A stretch of DNA of 64,000 bases from an uncultured Candidatus Melainabacteria bacterium (GCA_934692485.1 CAKUTX010000002.1:1-64000); one strand, 5' to 3'. Positions 1 to 7,495 are shown, counted from the stretch's first letter. The notes: generated by a model not told the origin, from the sequence alone. Translations and numbers: made by a program.

Positions 1-74
1 CGGATAATGCTATTGTTGTTGGTAATCCTGCAAGAGTAATTAAATATTTAGATAAGGATAAATTTAAGAAATAA
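1..74 (+). CDS. C-terminal end of a hexapeptide-repeat acyltransferase (partial)
   Basis: The window opens inside a reading frame (codons from base 3) that ends at a TAA at 72-74. The visible 23 residues include VVGNPARVIKYL. This is the usual last turn and exit of left-handed beta-helix acetyltransferases of the sugar O-acetyltransferase/DapH/CatB type. The substrate cannot be inferred from the tail. The family call rests only on the GNPA(R/K)VI signature, so it is moderately sure. Confidence 0.55.
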   Translation, partial: DNAIVVGNPARVIKYLDKDKFKK

Positions 75-130
75 TTATAGAATTTTAGAATGTAGGGTGG
101 GAAAAGCGTAGGCGGTTCCCACTTTACCGG

Positions 131-367
131 TTATTGCATCTCTTTCATCAGATTAATTCCGTCGAAAAACTTTTCCATTGGTATATCTAAAATTTTTGCC
201 ATTTTGTATAAAACAATTGCAGTTGGAGAAGTTAAACCCTGTTCCAGTTTGCTAACATAACTCAAACTCATATCAATCATTTCAGCGAACTTTTCTTGAG
301 TAATGTTTTTGCGGATACGCTCAACTTTTATGTTGCGTCCTAATTTATATTTTAAACTGTCTTTCAT
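131..367 (-). CDS. Small XRE-family HTH regulator, divergent from a pilin gene
   Basis: A 78-residue protein that is essentially one Cro/C1-type helix-turn-helix domain. Its core reads TQEKFAEMIDMSLSYVSKLE, followed by the usual GLTSPTAIVLYKMAKILDI segment. The start was placed at the ATG at 367 rather than the TTG at 397. A perfect TATAAT (minus strand, 374-379) lies six bases before this ATG and there is no Shine-Dalgarno, as at several other genes here. It is transcribed away from the prepilin at 467, with 99 bases between the starts. The gap holds the pilin promoter and an imperfect palindrome, so autoregulation plus pilin control is the natural inference. Target genes are not known. Confidence 0.8.
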   Translation of the reverse strand: MKDSLKYKLGRNIKVERIRKNITQEKFAEMIDMSLSYVSKLEQGLTSPTAIVLYKMAKILDIPMEKFFDGINLMKEMQ

Positions 368-384
368 TAGATGATTATATAATC

Positions 385-413
385 TTGACAAACCCAAAAT
401 AAGTGAATATAAT
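385..413 (+). promoter_or_regulatory. Consensus sigma-70 promoter of the L7/L12-like pilin gene
   Basis: TTGACA at 385-390 and TATAAT at 408-413 are both perfect consensus hexamers with a 17-base spacer. They point at the prepilin gene starting at 467. The -10 box lies inside the imperfect palindrome at 401-420, so a bound repressor would block this promoter. Confidence 0.75.
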
Positions 414-420
414 GTTACTT
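401..420. promoter_or_regulatory. Candidate operator between HTH gene and pilin gene
   Basis: AAGTGAATATAATGTTACTT is an imperfect palindrome (arms AAGTGA and TTACTT, one mismatch) covering the pilin -10 box and lying near the -35 region of the divergent HTH gene. Operator function is inferred from position only. Confidence 0.4.
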
Positions 421-466
421 ATAGTCAATATATTGATATAAATAACAGCATGTTGATAGGAGAATT

Positions 467-1336
467 ATGAAAAAACAAGCTTTTACTTTAGCTGAAACGT
501 TGATAACTCTTGGTATTATCGGAGTTGTTGCAGCATTAACAATTTCAGCACTCGTTAAAAATTATCAAGAAAAGTCATGGAAAACTTCTGCCGAAGTTTT
601 TGACAAAAAATTAACGGATGCAATAGAGTTAATGAACACAAATGACGAGCTTGCAGGCTATAATTCTACTGAGAACTTTTTGAAAGCGTTTTCTAAGTAT
701 GCAAAAATTATTAAAACTTGCGATGAGGCAAACCTCGAGGGCTGTTGGTCTAATGGTGTTGCAAAACAGAGTAATGTAATAACATGCCCATGCTCTTATG
801 TTGGTAATGACAAAATACAGATGATTAAAGCTGTAAGGGGATGCACCGGCTTAGGATTAAAAGAAGCTAAAGATATTGTCGATAATGCATGCAATTCTCC
901 TCAACCAATTGAATGTAGTGATGAAAATTATATAAATGAATTAGTTAGTTATGGAGCGACTGTGCATGTGGATGATACATATCGCTTAAAAAATACAAAA
1001 TTTGAGAATATTACAGGTCAGAGTATTGCACAGCTTAAAGATGAGCTTGGCAGCAGAGTAAAGGCTATTAAATATGTAGTGGAATGTACTGGACTTAGTT
1101 TAAGAGAGGCAATAGATATAGTAGATTCACAAGAATTTGTTGTGTGCAAAGAAAAAGCAACAACATCAGTAATGGGCGCAGTTTTTGCTGATGGCAGCCA
1201 ATCTTTAATAATATATAATGAAAAATGTGAAAAAGTCGATATTAAACACAGTGAATGTGTTGGAGTTATTTATGACACATCCGGCTTGCGAAAACCAAAT
1301 TATATTGGCAAAGATAGGGGCTTGTTAGTAAAATAA
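467..1336 (+). CDS. Prepilin-like protein with L7/L12-like segments
   Basis: A 289-residue protein with a class III signal peptide. The leader is MKKQA, cleaved before FTLAE, with Glu at mature position 5, followed by a hydrophobic helix to about residue 30. Such proteins are handled by prepilin peptidase and the type IV pilus/type II secretion machinery. Residues 115-171 closely resemble the C-terminal domain of ribosomal protein L7/L12: IKAVRGCTGLGLKEAKDIVD, then a later part ending YGATVHVDD. Residues 197-220 repeat the first half (VKAIKYVVECTGLSLREAID). The end carries the DTSGLRKPNYIGKD form of the loop shared by other pilins here. It then stops after GLLVK, about where the others continue with a beta-strand, so a short 3' truncation is possible. 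A GGAG Shine-Dalgarno precedes the ATG. Confidence 0.85.
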   Translation: MKKQAFTLAETLITLGIIGVVAALTISALVKNYQEKSWKTSAEVFDKKLTDAIELMNTNDELAGYNSTENFLKAFSKYAKIIKTCDEANLEGCWSNGVAKQSNVITCPCSYVGNDKIQMIKAVRGCTGLGLKEAKDIVDNACNSPQPIECSDENYINELVSYGATVHVDDTYRLKNTKFENITGQSIAQLKDELGSRVKAIKYVVECTGLSLREAIDIVDSQEFVVCKEKATTSVMGAVFADGSQSLIIYNEKCEKVDIKHSECVGVIYDTSGLRKPNYIGKDRGLLVK

Positions 1337-1525
1337 TAAATTCCAAATATAATCACGATTGTGTCTGTAAAGCGAATGATATGTAACTAATTTGGGTTCA
1401 AATATAAATAATAAATTTATTGTACCTGTCAATTAATTTTAAATCTTCATAATTAATTCTGGATTTATTTTCAGGTTCTCTATATATTGTTTGAGTCGAT
1501 GTAAATAGTTGTTATTTTTTGCATC

Positions 1526-1933
1526 ATGCATATCCATTATAAAGGAACGTTATCAACTCCAAAAACAGATTGCTCAATACGAGATATTCAAGTTCCATCC
1601 AAGCTGATACAAGTTTTAAAGCAATACAAAAAATCTGCTGTAGAAAATGACCTAAACCTTGTATTTACACAGAAAAATGGGAAACCAATTGATGCTGATA
1701 ACTTAATGAACAGAAGATATAGAAAGATTTTAAAATTAGCAGGAGTTAAACAAATAAGATTTCATGATTTACGTCATACATACGCAAGCCTTTTGATAGC
1801 AAAAGATTTGAATATCAAATATATTCAAAAACAAATGGGTCATTCTTCTTTTGAAGTAACAATGAATACCTATGCACACCTTATGCCCGAAGTTTATGAG
1901 AAAAGTAAGTTAGCTATCGATGAGCTGATTTAA
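1526..1933 (+). pseudogene. Tyrosine recombinase/integrase, C-terminal remnant
   Basis: 135 residues cover only the second half of a phage-type integrase catalytic domain. Visible are the beta-hairpin lysine region (TPKTDCSIRDIQVP), HDLRHTYASLL with the His and Arg, the MGHSS motif, and the nucleophile region NTYAHLMP. The SAM-like DNA-binding domain and the first catalytic Arg (normally in a TGxRxxE motif) are missing, and nothing coding for them is readable upstream. It is therefore most likely an inactive fragment of an integrated element. It ends 4 bases inside the convergent DUF2971 gene, about 1 kb from tRNA-fMet, a type of gene often used as an integration target. Confidence 0.8.
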
Positions 1934-2826
1934 TATCTCAACGGGATGTTTGATTTTGAAATGTTTATATTACTGTATCCTTTATCATGTAACATATCAA
2001 TTAATGAGTTTTTTACAATTTCATCTTTTTGCGTTGGAGAGATTTTTATTGAATTTACTGCAGATGTATCAAATGGTAATTCTATATAAGGGATAAATAA
2101 ACCTGCTTTTTGACGATATTTAACTTTTGTAGTTGGCTCATATATAAAGCGATATTCTTCTTCTAGTGCATATGCAGGGTGCTTGAAAAACAAACCAAAT
2201 ATGTGAAGAATCATCATGAACTCTGCAATTAAAAAAGATCTATGAACTTGCTCATCATCTTTTAAAAATTTACAAAATTCTTCACAATAATCATTAAGCA
2301 TTAAGTCTAAAATTTGAAATTGTTCTTTTGTATTATAAATAACTTTTCCATGTAGATAATATTGTTTTAGTTTGTTTGTTGAAGATATAAATTTTTTCAA
2401 ATTAAAACCAATATTATAACCTAACATATTATTATCTTTTGTATAGTAATTCCAAAGAGATAAACTATCTTGATTTAAAGAAAAAGAAGCTATAAATTTA
2501 TTTTTCAAGTTGTACATTGCAGATGCATAGCATATACTATCCTCATCTGATTCCATCATTGCACAGATTTCCAAGACTTCCTTTTTAAACGAATCATTGA
2601 GCTTATGTTTTTCTACTCTTCTTTTTAATAAACGATATATGTATGTTCTTTCACTTTCATCATTTAAGTAATTTGCATTAGAAAACCATATACACTTATT
2701 AGATAATATTTTGCACATAGAATCAGAAGATGTATAGTGATAAATTGTCTTATTTTCAGTTTTAATACTATTCTCAAATTTTTTATAATATTTACCCCAT
2801 AGTTTTTCACTTGCAGTATATGTCAT
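1930..2826 (-). CDS. DUF2971 family protein
   Basis: A 298-residue soluble protein with the typical features of DUF2971. These are an N-terminal IYHYTS motif, CIWFSNANYLNDESE, a central ASFSLNQDSLSLWNYY block, and a later EYRFIYE strand. Biochemical function is not known; members are common in mobile and accessory DNA. The start was moved to the ATG at 2826 because AAGGAG sits six bases upstream, in place of an earlier ATG at 2865 without a ribosome site. It overlaps the end of the integrase remnant and is likely cargo of the same degraded element (inference). Confidence 0.75.
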   Translation of the reverse strand: MTYTASEKLWGKYYKKFENSIKTENKTIYHYTSSDSMCKILSNKCIWFSNANYLNDESERTYIYRLLKRRVEKHKLNDSFKKEVLEICAMMESDEDSICYASAMYNLKNKFIASFSLNQDSLSLWNYYTKDNNMLGYNIGFNLKKFISSTNKLKQYYLHGKVIYNTKEQFQILDLMLNDYCEEFCKFLKDDEQVHRSFLIAEFMMILHIFGLFFKHPAYALEEEYRFIYEPTTKVKYRQKAGLFIPYIELPFDTSAVNSIKISPTQKDEIVKNSLIDMLHDKGYSNINISKSNIPLRY

Positions 2827-2882
2827 AAAAACTCCTTTTTCTTCTTGGGAACAATTTAGGAACAATCGAGTCTTTTTCTATT

Positions 2883-2916
2883 AAAAAAGAGGGTTTCAAA
2901 AACCTTTGAAACCCTC
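2883..2916 (-). terminator. Rho-independent terminator of tRNA-fMet
   Basis: A perfect 12-base-pair hairpin (GAGGGTTTCAAA, loop of four, TTTGAAACCCTC) is followed on the minus strand by six T. It lies 11 bases after the tRNA 3' end. Confidence 0.85.
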
Positions 2917-2926
2917 TTATATCAAT

Positions 2927-3003
<77 letters not shown>

Positions 3004-3022
3004 TTATTTATTCAATTTTCTT

Positions 3023-3107
3023 ATATCTCGGGAGCAGTCTTTTAGACTTTCCTCTCCTCGAACGTGACATTTAGTCACCTTCTCGTTGGCAGAGTATCCC
3101 TCGATAT
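3023..3107 (-). ncRNA. Structured leader of tRNA-fMet, three-way junction, family unknown
   Basis: On the minus strand, directly upstream of the tRNA in its own transcript, 85 bases fold into a closed three-way junction. The closing stem is AUAUC-GA-GGGA with UCCC-GA-GAUAU, with tandem G-A mismatches. The second arm is CUCUGCC with GGAGAG, capped by the perfect GUGAC-UAAAU-GUCAC hairpin. The third arm is AGUCU-AAA-AGACU. The tandem G-A opposition exists only on this strand and favours a minus-strand RNA. I could not match it to a riboswitch class. It could be a separate small RNA cleaved off by RNase P at the tRNA 5' end, or a regulatory leader. Confidence 0.45.
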
Positions 3108-3144
3108 TTAATTTGCACGTGAGTGAAATACACTCAACACATCT

Positions 3145-3172
3145 ATTATGCTCTGTAAAAAATAAAAATCAA
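3145..3172 (-). promoter_or_regulatory. Promoter of the tRNA-fMet transcript
   Basis: TTGATT (3167-3172) and CATAAT (3145-3150) are spaced by 16 bases on the minus strand. This places transcription start near 3138, ahead of a small hairpin (3121-3135), the structured leader and the tRNA. The rest of the 3108-3302 stretch shows no reading frame of note. Confidence 0.5.
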
Positions 3173-3302
3173 GTCCTTTAATGTTTAATATTAAAATTTT
3201 TTACTTTTCTAATTGATTATATGATAAATAATTGTTGTATGTTTTTATTTTTAATACGATGTGTCTGCTACGAATTATAAAAAAAAATTCCCTATTGAAC
3301 TG

Positions 3303-3346
3303 AAACCCTAAAACAGACTTTTTTATTTCGTCTAGTTTTAGGGTTT
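3303..3346 (-). terminator. Terminator hairpin after the adhesin gene
   Basis: AAACCCTAAAAC at 3303-3314 pairs perfectly with GTTTTAGGGTTT at 3335-3346. T-runs lie on both sides (T8 on plus, A-run near 3281-3289 on minus). It sits 40 bases past the adhesin stop codon and probably works in both directions. Confidence 0.7.
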
Positions 3347-3386
3347 AGTTCTTTTTTTTAAGGTATTTTTTATCTATTAGAGAATT

Positions 3387-5993
3387 CTATTTTTTTAATT
3401 GTTCATAGAATTTCTTTGTATTTGATGATTGAATTTTGCTTTCATTAACAGTAGCTTTTACGGAGCCTTTGTTTACAACTTTGGCTTCTTTATTGGTTGT
3501 AATTGCTGAGTCAACGGTCATTTTATCACCTTTGTTCAATACAACAATGTTTCCACCATTATTTGTAATTGCGCCGTTTACGGTCATATTACCTTTTTGG
3601 TTATACAATTCTGTTTGAGAGCCTGATGCGTTAACATTTCCTTTGTATGTCAAGCCTTCATTTCCTGAAATGTTTTTAATTAGGTTTTGACCGCCACCGT
3701 TAGCGTTGAAGTTTTCTCCAACTTCAATGCCAGTACCATCTTTTCTTGATGCGGCATAGAAGCCATTATTACCATCCAAATTGCCGTTGCTGTTATTGTT
3801 AACAGTTCCGTTTAGTTTTAATTTATTAGTGTTAGCTAAAACATTCAATCTGCCAGTATGCGAAATTTCATTGTTTACTGTCAAATCGCTTGAGCCGAAG
3901 TTTTTGATGTTAATATTGCCACCATTAACTGTTCCGCCTTGAGTAAGTTCCATAGATCCGCCACCAGCTCTGTTAATAACACCAATATCGCCATCAGCTT
4001 CGATGTTACCGCCAACAACCATATTTCCACTGTAATTGTTGACTGCAACTTGACCTTCGCTATTAATTGCGCCATTTAAGTTCATACCATTTTGACCTGC
4101 GGTAGTAGTTCCGTCGTGTCTAATTGCGATATTATAGCCTGCGCCTTCGTTTCTAAGGCTACTGTTAGCACTTGTTGAAATTCCTTTGGAGTTTTCTCTT
4201 GACCAAATATACAAGTTTCCATCTTGGTTGTTAATTGTAGCACCTTCTGTTCCGTTAGCTTTGTCTGCTAAAGTTAGAGTTCCAGCATTGTTGTAAATAG
4301 TTAGGTTGCCTTCATTTGTAACTTTTCCGGAAACAGTCATGCCGTTAGCTCCGTCATTTTTGATTTTTAATCTGCCAATATTTGTGATATTTGCGTTATC
4401 AGCGATAGTCAAACCTGTTCCGCCTTCTGTTTTGATAGTCATATCGCCTTCATTTGCGATATTGCCATCAATATACATATTTCCAGCTTTGTTTGTAATT
4501 GCGGTTTCAACTTTGCCGACAGAAGCATTTGTAATTTCTGCGCCTTTTGCAATAGTTAAGCCACTGTTGCTCATATTTCTAACAGAAAGTTTTCCGTTTG
4601 CTACAATATTTGCTCCATTAGCAATATCAAGTTTTCCGGCTGTTGCGTTATTTCTAAGGTCAATCATGCTTCCTTCTTCTGTCGCAGAAAGTTTTCCGTT
4701 GACAGTTAAATTTCCGGCATGGTTCACTGCGTATATTCCATTTTCGGATTTAACACCAGCTAAGCTCATTCCACCGTTTCCGTGGTTAACAATTTCAACT
4801 TTTTCAGATGCAATTTTGTCTGCATTGTTAGAAATAACCAACTTGCCGTTTACATTGACAAATCTAACTTTTGGAGAACCGGTAACAGCACCTGTAATAT
4901 TCATTCCGCCAGCGCCGTAGTTGTCAACGTCAACTTTTCCGTCTGCTGCAGCGGTGCCTGAAATTGTTAGAGCGCCAGTTCCTCTGTTAGTAACAGCTAA
5001 ATCTCTGTCAGTAGAAAGAGTCCCGCCAACAGTTAAATTAGCTCCTTTATTGGAAATATTAAGATTAGTTCCTTCATTTTTTACTTTGCCAGAAATGTTT
5101 AAATCACCAGCTTGGTTATAAACATTCAATTCGTGGCTGGATTGAACTAGTCCTGAAATTTTTGTTCCGTTAGCACCTTTGTTTGTGATAAATACACCAC
5201 TATTGCCTTGTGCTGCGTTTATTCCAGATGCGTCAGCTGCGCCGTTCAAAACTTTACCTGCAACATTTACACCAGTTGTTGATTTTATTTGGATATTTGA
5301 ACCGTTTGTAGTGAAGGCTGATGCGTTCATAAGACCATCTGTGTTAACCAAACTATTGAACAAATTTTCAGCTTGTGTTGCACTTGTAAGAGCTTTTTGC
5401 TCAGTAATACCGTTTAAAATTGCTCCGTTAACGCCAACGTCAATTTGTCCGCCTCGAAGTTGAACTCCATTTCTTGAAAGAATTTTACCATCAACAGTAA
5501 TATTTCCGACGTTAGAGCCTTTATTTAATAATTTTGAGACATTCATGATGTTGTCATAAGTGCCAGCTGCATATTCTCCTTTTAATGCATCATAAGCGGA
5601 TTGTGTTGGTGTTGAAACAGATAAAGAACCAACGTTCAAAACACCGGAAGCTCCGATTGCCATGCCACCAGGGGTAATAAATACGGCATGCCCGTTATAG
5701 AAATTACCATCTCTAACAGTATTTAATATACCGTTAATGTTAACTCCATTGTTAACGAGGTTAATGAATGTTTCAATATCTTTTGTGCCGTACTTGTACA
5801 TCAAGTTTGCAATGTCACCTTCAGACAAGTCAAATTTGTTATACTGTCTGAATGCAACATCTCCGTTAGTTTTTTGAGCTTCGATGTTGTAGACACCATT
5901 GACACCTGTAACACCAGTAATATCCGTAGCACTAACGCTGGATACGGACAAAACTGCTGCAACGGCCGCAATAAACAATTGCTTTTTGTTCAT
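3387..5993 (-). CDS. Large secreted filamentous adhesin, TPS-like N-terminal domain
   Basis: An 868-residue exported protein. Residues 1-22 form a Sec signal peptide ending SSVSA. A filamentous-haemagglutinin-type N-terminal domain follows. Its hallmark at about 102-130 reads HAVFITPGGMAIGASGVLNV then GSLSVSTP, matching the N-P-x-G-I/x-N-x-G-x-L-x-x-ST pattern of two-partner-secretion exoproteins and LktA-like adhesins. Residues from about 150 to 850 are short degenerate repeats of the form (N)xGxLxVxGxIxxxG, rich in Asn, Gly, Thr and Val. These are expected to build a right-handed beta-helix. There is no C-terminal autotransporter barrel and no TpsB partner beside it, so the export route is not visible here. 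Long open frames on the opposite strand are shadows of the repeats. Confidence 0.8.
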   Translation of the reverse strand: MNKKQLFIAAVAAVLSVSSVSATDITGVTGVNGVYNIEAQKTNGDVAFRQYNKFDLSEGDIANLMYKYGTKDIETFINLVNNGVNINGILNTVRDGNFYNGHAVFITPGGMAIGASGVLNVGSLSVSTPTQSAYDALKGEYAAGTYDNIMNVSKLLNKGSNVGNITVDGKILSRNGVQLRGGQIDVGVNGAILNGITEQKALTSATQAENLFNSLVNTDGLMNASAFTTNGSNIQIKSTTGVNVAGKVLNGAADASGINAAQGNSGVFITNKGANGTKISGLVQSSHELNVYNQAGDLNISGKVKNEGTNLNISNKGANLTVGGTLSTDRDLAVTNRGTGALTISGTAAADGKVDVDNYGAGGMNITGAVTGSPKVRFVNVNGKLVISNNADKIASEKVEIVNHGNGGMSLAGVKSENGIYAVNHAGNLTVNGKLSATEEGSMIDLRNNATAGKLDIANGANIVANGKLSVRNMSNSGLTIAKGAEITNASVGKVETAITNKAGNMYIDGNIANEGDMTIKTEGGTGLTIADNANITNIGRLKIKNDGANGMTVSGKVTNEGNLTIYNNAGTLTLADKANGTEGATINNQDGNLYIWSRENSKGISTSANSSLRNEGAGYNIAIRHDGTTTAGQNGMNLNGAINSEGQVAVNNYSGNMVVGGNIEADGDIGVINRAGGGSMELTQGGTVNGGNINIKNFGSSDLTVNNEISHTGRLNVLANTNKLKLNGTVNNNSNGNLDGNNGFYAASRKDGTGIEVGENFNANGGGQNLIKNISGNEGLTYKGNVNASGSQTELYNQKGNMTVNGAITNNGGNIVVLNKGDKMTVDSAITTNKEAKVVNKGSVKATVNESKIQSSNTKKFYEQLKK

Positions 5994-5999
5994 AGTTTA

Positions 6000-6251
6000 C
6001 TCCTTATTTTGTAAATTTAGTTTCTGTCATAATTTTATACTAAATAATAAGTCTGAAAAAATATTTATTTGCGCCTTTGTAACAAAATATTAATTCAAAT
6101 TTTCTTCACAATCTTCTTTTTTTAAACCATAAGTTATACTCCTTTTCTCTTTATGAATATAAAACTACATAATTGCACATACTACTATAAAGTATTTTAC
6201 GGTTTAAAAATTGCGAAACTTTAGAAAATTTTAAGAAATATTAACAAAAAA
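6000..6251. other. Intergenic region upstream of the adhesin gene
   Basis: About 250 AT-rich bases between the adhesin start (preceded by AGGAG) and the end of the gene at 6252. It must hold the adhesin promoter, but no hexamer pair stands out clearly. I see no small gene or strong hairpin. Confidence 0.4.
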
Positions 6252-6773
6252 TTATCCTTTAAAGGCCCCCCAAGCTTTAATGGTGCCTCTTTGGTACTTT
6301 AATAAATAATATTGACCGTTTGGAATATATTCAATAGTTGCTTCCATATAAATTTTTGGTTCATCAGGAGTCATGCCAACTTTTGCTCTTTTTTCGTTAG
6401 TTTCTTTTCTTGCTTTAGTTTCTTTTTTAAGCTCTTTTTTTACGGTTTTATTGTTAAGTCGGGTTTGTTCGGTTGCATCTTCTTCAAGTTTTATTACCGG
6501 AATAACGGCAACAGGATTTTTTGATTGAATAATTATTAAAAAATCTCTTGCATCAGATAGCGCAAGTTCATAATACCCAGGTTTAATAGTATCTCCAGCA
6601 TTATCAAACAATGGATCTGGAATAATTAATGTCGGATAGTCTGAATCTTTCAGAGAATATCTATAAATAGCCTGTGTCCCAACATAATAGCCAGATGTTT
6701 CTTGGGGAGATTGCGGATATGGCCTTATATTCGGGTGCATAAGGACGTTTTCAGCAAAAGTTCCCTCTAACAT
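6252..6773 (-). CDS. Hypothetical protein in the rpmH-rnpA operon
   Basis: A 173-residue protein I do not recognise. It has no signal peptide or membrane segment. Residues 1-105 look like a folded domain (aromatic and Pro-rich, with GYYVGTQAIYRYSL and LIIPDPLFDNAGD). A strongly charged helix at about 110-140 is rich in Lys, Glu and Arg (KKELKKETKARKE). The last 35 residues look like beta-strands (YMEATIEYIPNGQYYLLKY). Its start overlaps the last base of rnpA, so it is translated from the same message. It occupies the place where yidD and yidC usually follow rnpA. A role linked to RNA processing or membrane insertion would be guesswork. Confidence 0.7.
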   Translation of the reverse strand: MLEGTFAENVLMHPNIRPYPQSPQETSGYYVGTQAIYRYSLKDSDYPTLIIPDPLFDNAGDTIKPGYYELALSDARDFLIIIQSKNPVAVIPVIKLEEDATEQTRLNNKTVKKELKKETKARKETNEKRAKVGMTPDEPKIYMEATIEYIPNGQYYLLKYQRGTIKAWGAFKG

Positions 6774-7129
6774 TATTTCAGCCTTTGTAAAAGATTGTAA
6801 ATTGTGTTTTGGATTTCAGAAAAACTTTTTCCTAAAGCATGCTCAGAGCCAACAAAAATTAATGACATATAATTTTGGGAATTATACAAAGAATTTTCTT
6901 TTAAAGCTAGTCTGTATCCTTCTCTCATTAATCTTTTAAGTCGATTTCTCTTAACTGCTCGTTTGTGAGTTTTTTTTGAAACAACAAAACCGACACGGGT
7001 TGTAATATCAATATCTTTTTTTAAAATGCCAGCAAACAAAGTAATTCCACCTTTGTGAAAGGAATTTTTAACTCTGTATGTTGCAGAAAAAGCTGCTTTA
7101 TTTTTTAGTCGAAATTGTTTTGGTATCAT
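6773..7129 (-). CDS. rnpA: Ribonuclease P protein component
   Basis: A 118-residue basic protein that binds RNase P RNA and helps it remove 5' leaders from pre-tRNAs. The N-terminal FRLKNKAAFSATY segment and the RNR-type signature KKTHKRAVKRNRLKRLMREG at about 52-72 are diagnostic. The start at 7129 was chosen because the family begins a few residues before the RLK motif; an upstream start at 7174 would add an atypical cysteine-containing tail. It lies directly downstream of rpmH in the near-universal rpmH-rnpA order. Confidence 0.92.
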   Translation of the reverse strand: MIPKQFRLKNKAAFSATYRVKNSFHKGGITLFAGILKKDIDITTRVGFVVSKKTHKRAVKRNRLKRLMREGYRLALKENSLYNSQNYMSLIFVGSEHALGKSFSEIQNTIYNLLQRLK

Positions 7130-7245
7130 ATCAGTTAAATTCGTTATAAATTTATACTCACAACAATACAGCATGTCTAAATAAAAGACTTGCTGTATTT
7201 GAAGTATTTTTTATTTTCTCCAAATAAATATTATTACAGAGAAAA

Positions 7246-7398
7246 TTAAGCACGTTTTTTAGCAGAAATAGCCAATTTGTGGCGACCTTTAGCACGGCGT
7301 CTGTTCAAAACTTCTTGTCCGCCTGGAGTTGCCATTCTAGCTCTAAATCCGCTTACGCGTTGTCTTTTAATTTTTGTTCCTTCTAGTGTACGTCTCAT
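7246..7398 (-). CDS. rpmH: 50S ribosomal protein L34
   Basis: A 50-residue protein with the canonical L34 sequence. It begins [20 protein letters not shown], has [19 protein letters not shown] in the middle and ends in a lysine/arginine tail. It is part of the large ribosomal subunit. A clear AAAGGA lies upstream of the ATG. It is the first gene of the minus-strand rpmH-rnpA-hypothetical operon and is divergent from proC. Confidence 0.96.
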   Translation of the reverse strand: MRRTLEGTKIKRQRVSGFRARMATPGGQEVLNRRRAKGRHKLAISAKKRA

Positions 7399-7495
7399 TT
7401 TTCGTTATTCCTTTTAGTTTATATTTGTCGTATAATTCCAATGTAAATTAAAAAAAGAGATTAGTCAACTATAAAAGAAAGTCAGGTTAAATAAT

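Noticed and set aside
1400..1530. Short minus-strand frame reading HRLKQYIENLKINPELIMKI
   Set aside because: Only about 30 codons, no ribosome site, in AT-rich DNA at the edge of a degraded element; too weak to call a gene remnant.
3023..3107. Possible RNase P RNA because of a GAGGAAAGUC string
   Set aside because: The element is far too short and lacks the other conserved regions of RNase P RNA. The string continues into a simple hairpin. A hammerhead fold was also considered and lacks CUGANGA.
4306..5463. Several long open frames on the plus strand inside the adhesin gene
   Set aside because: They are hydrophobic shadows of the repetitive minus-strand coding sequence; no ribosome sites and no family resemblance.
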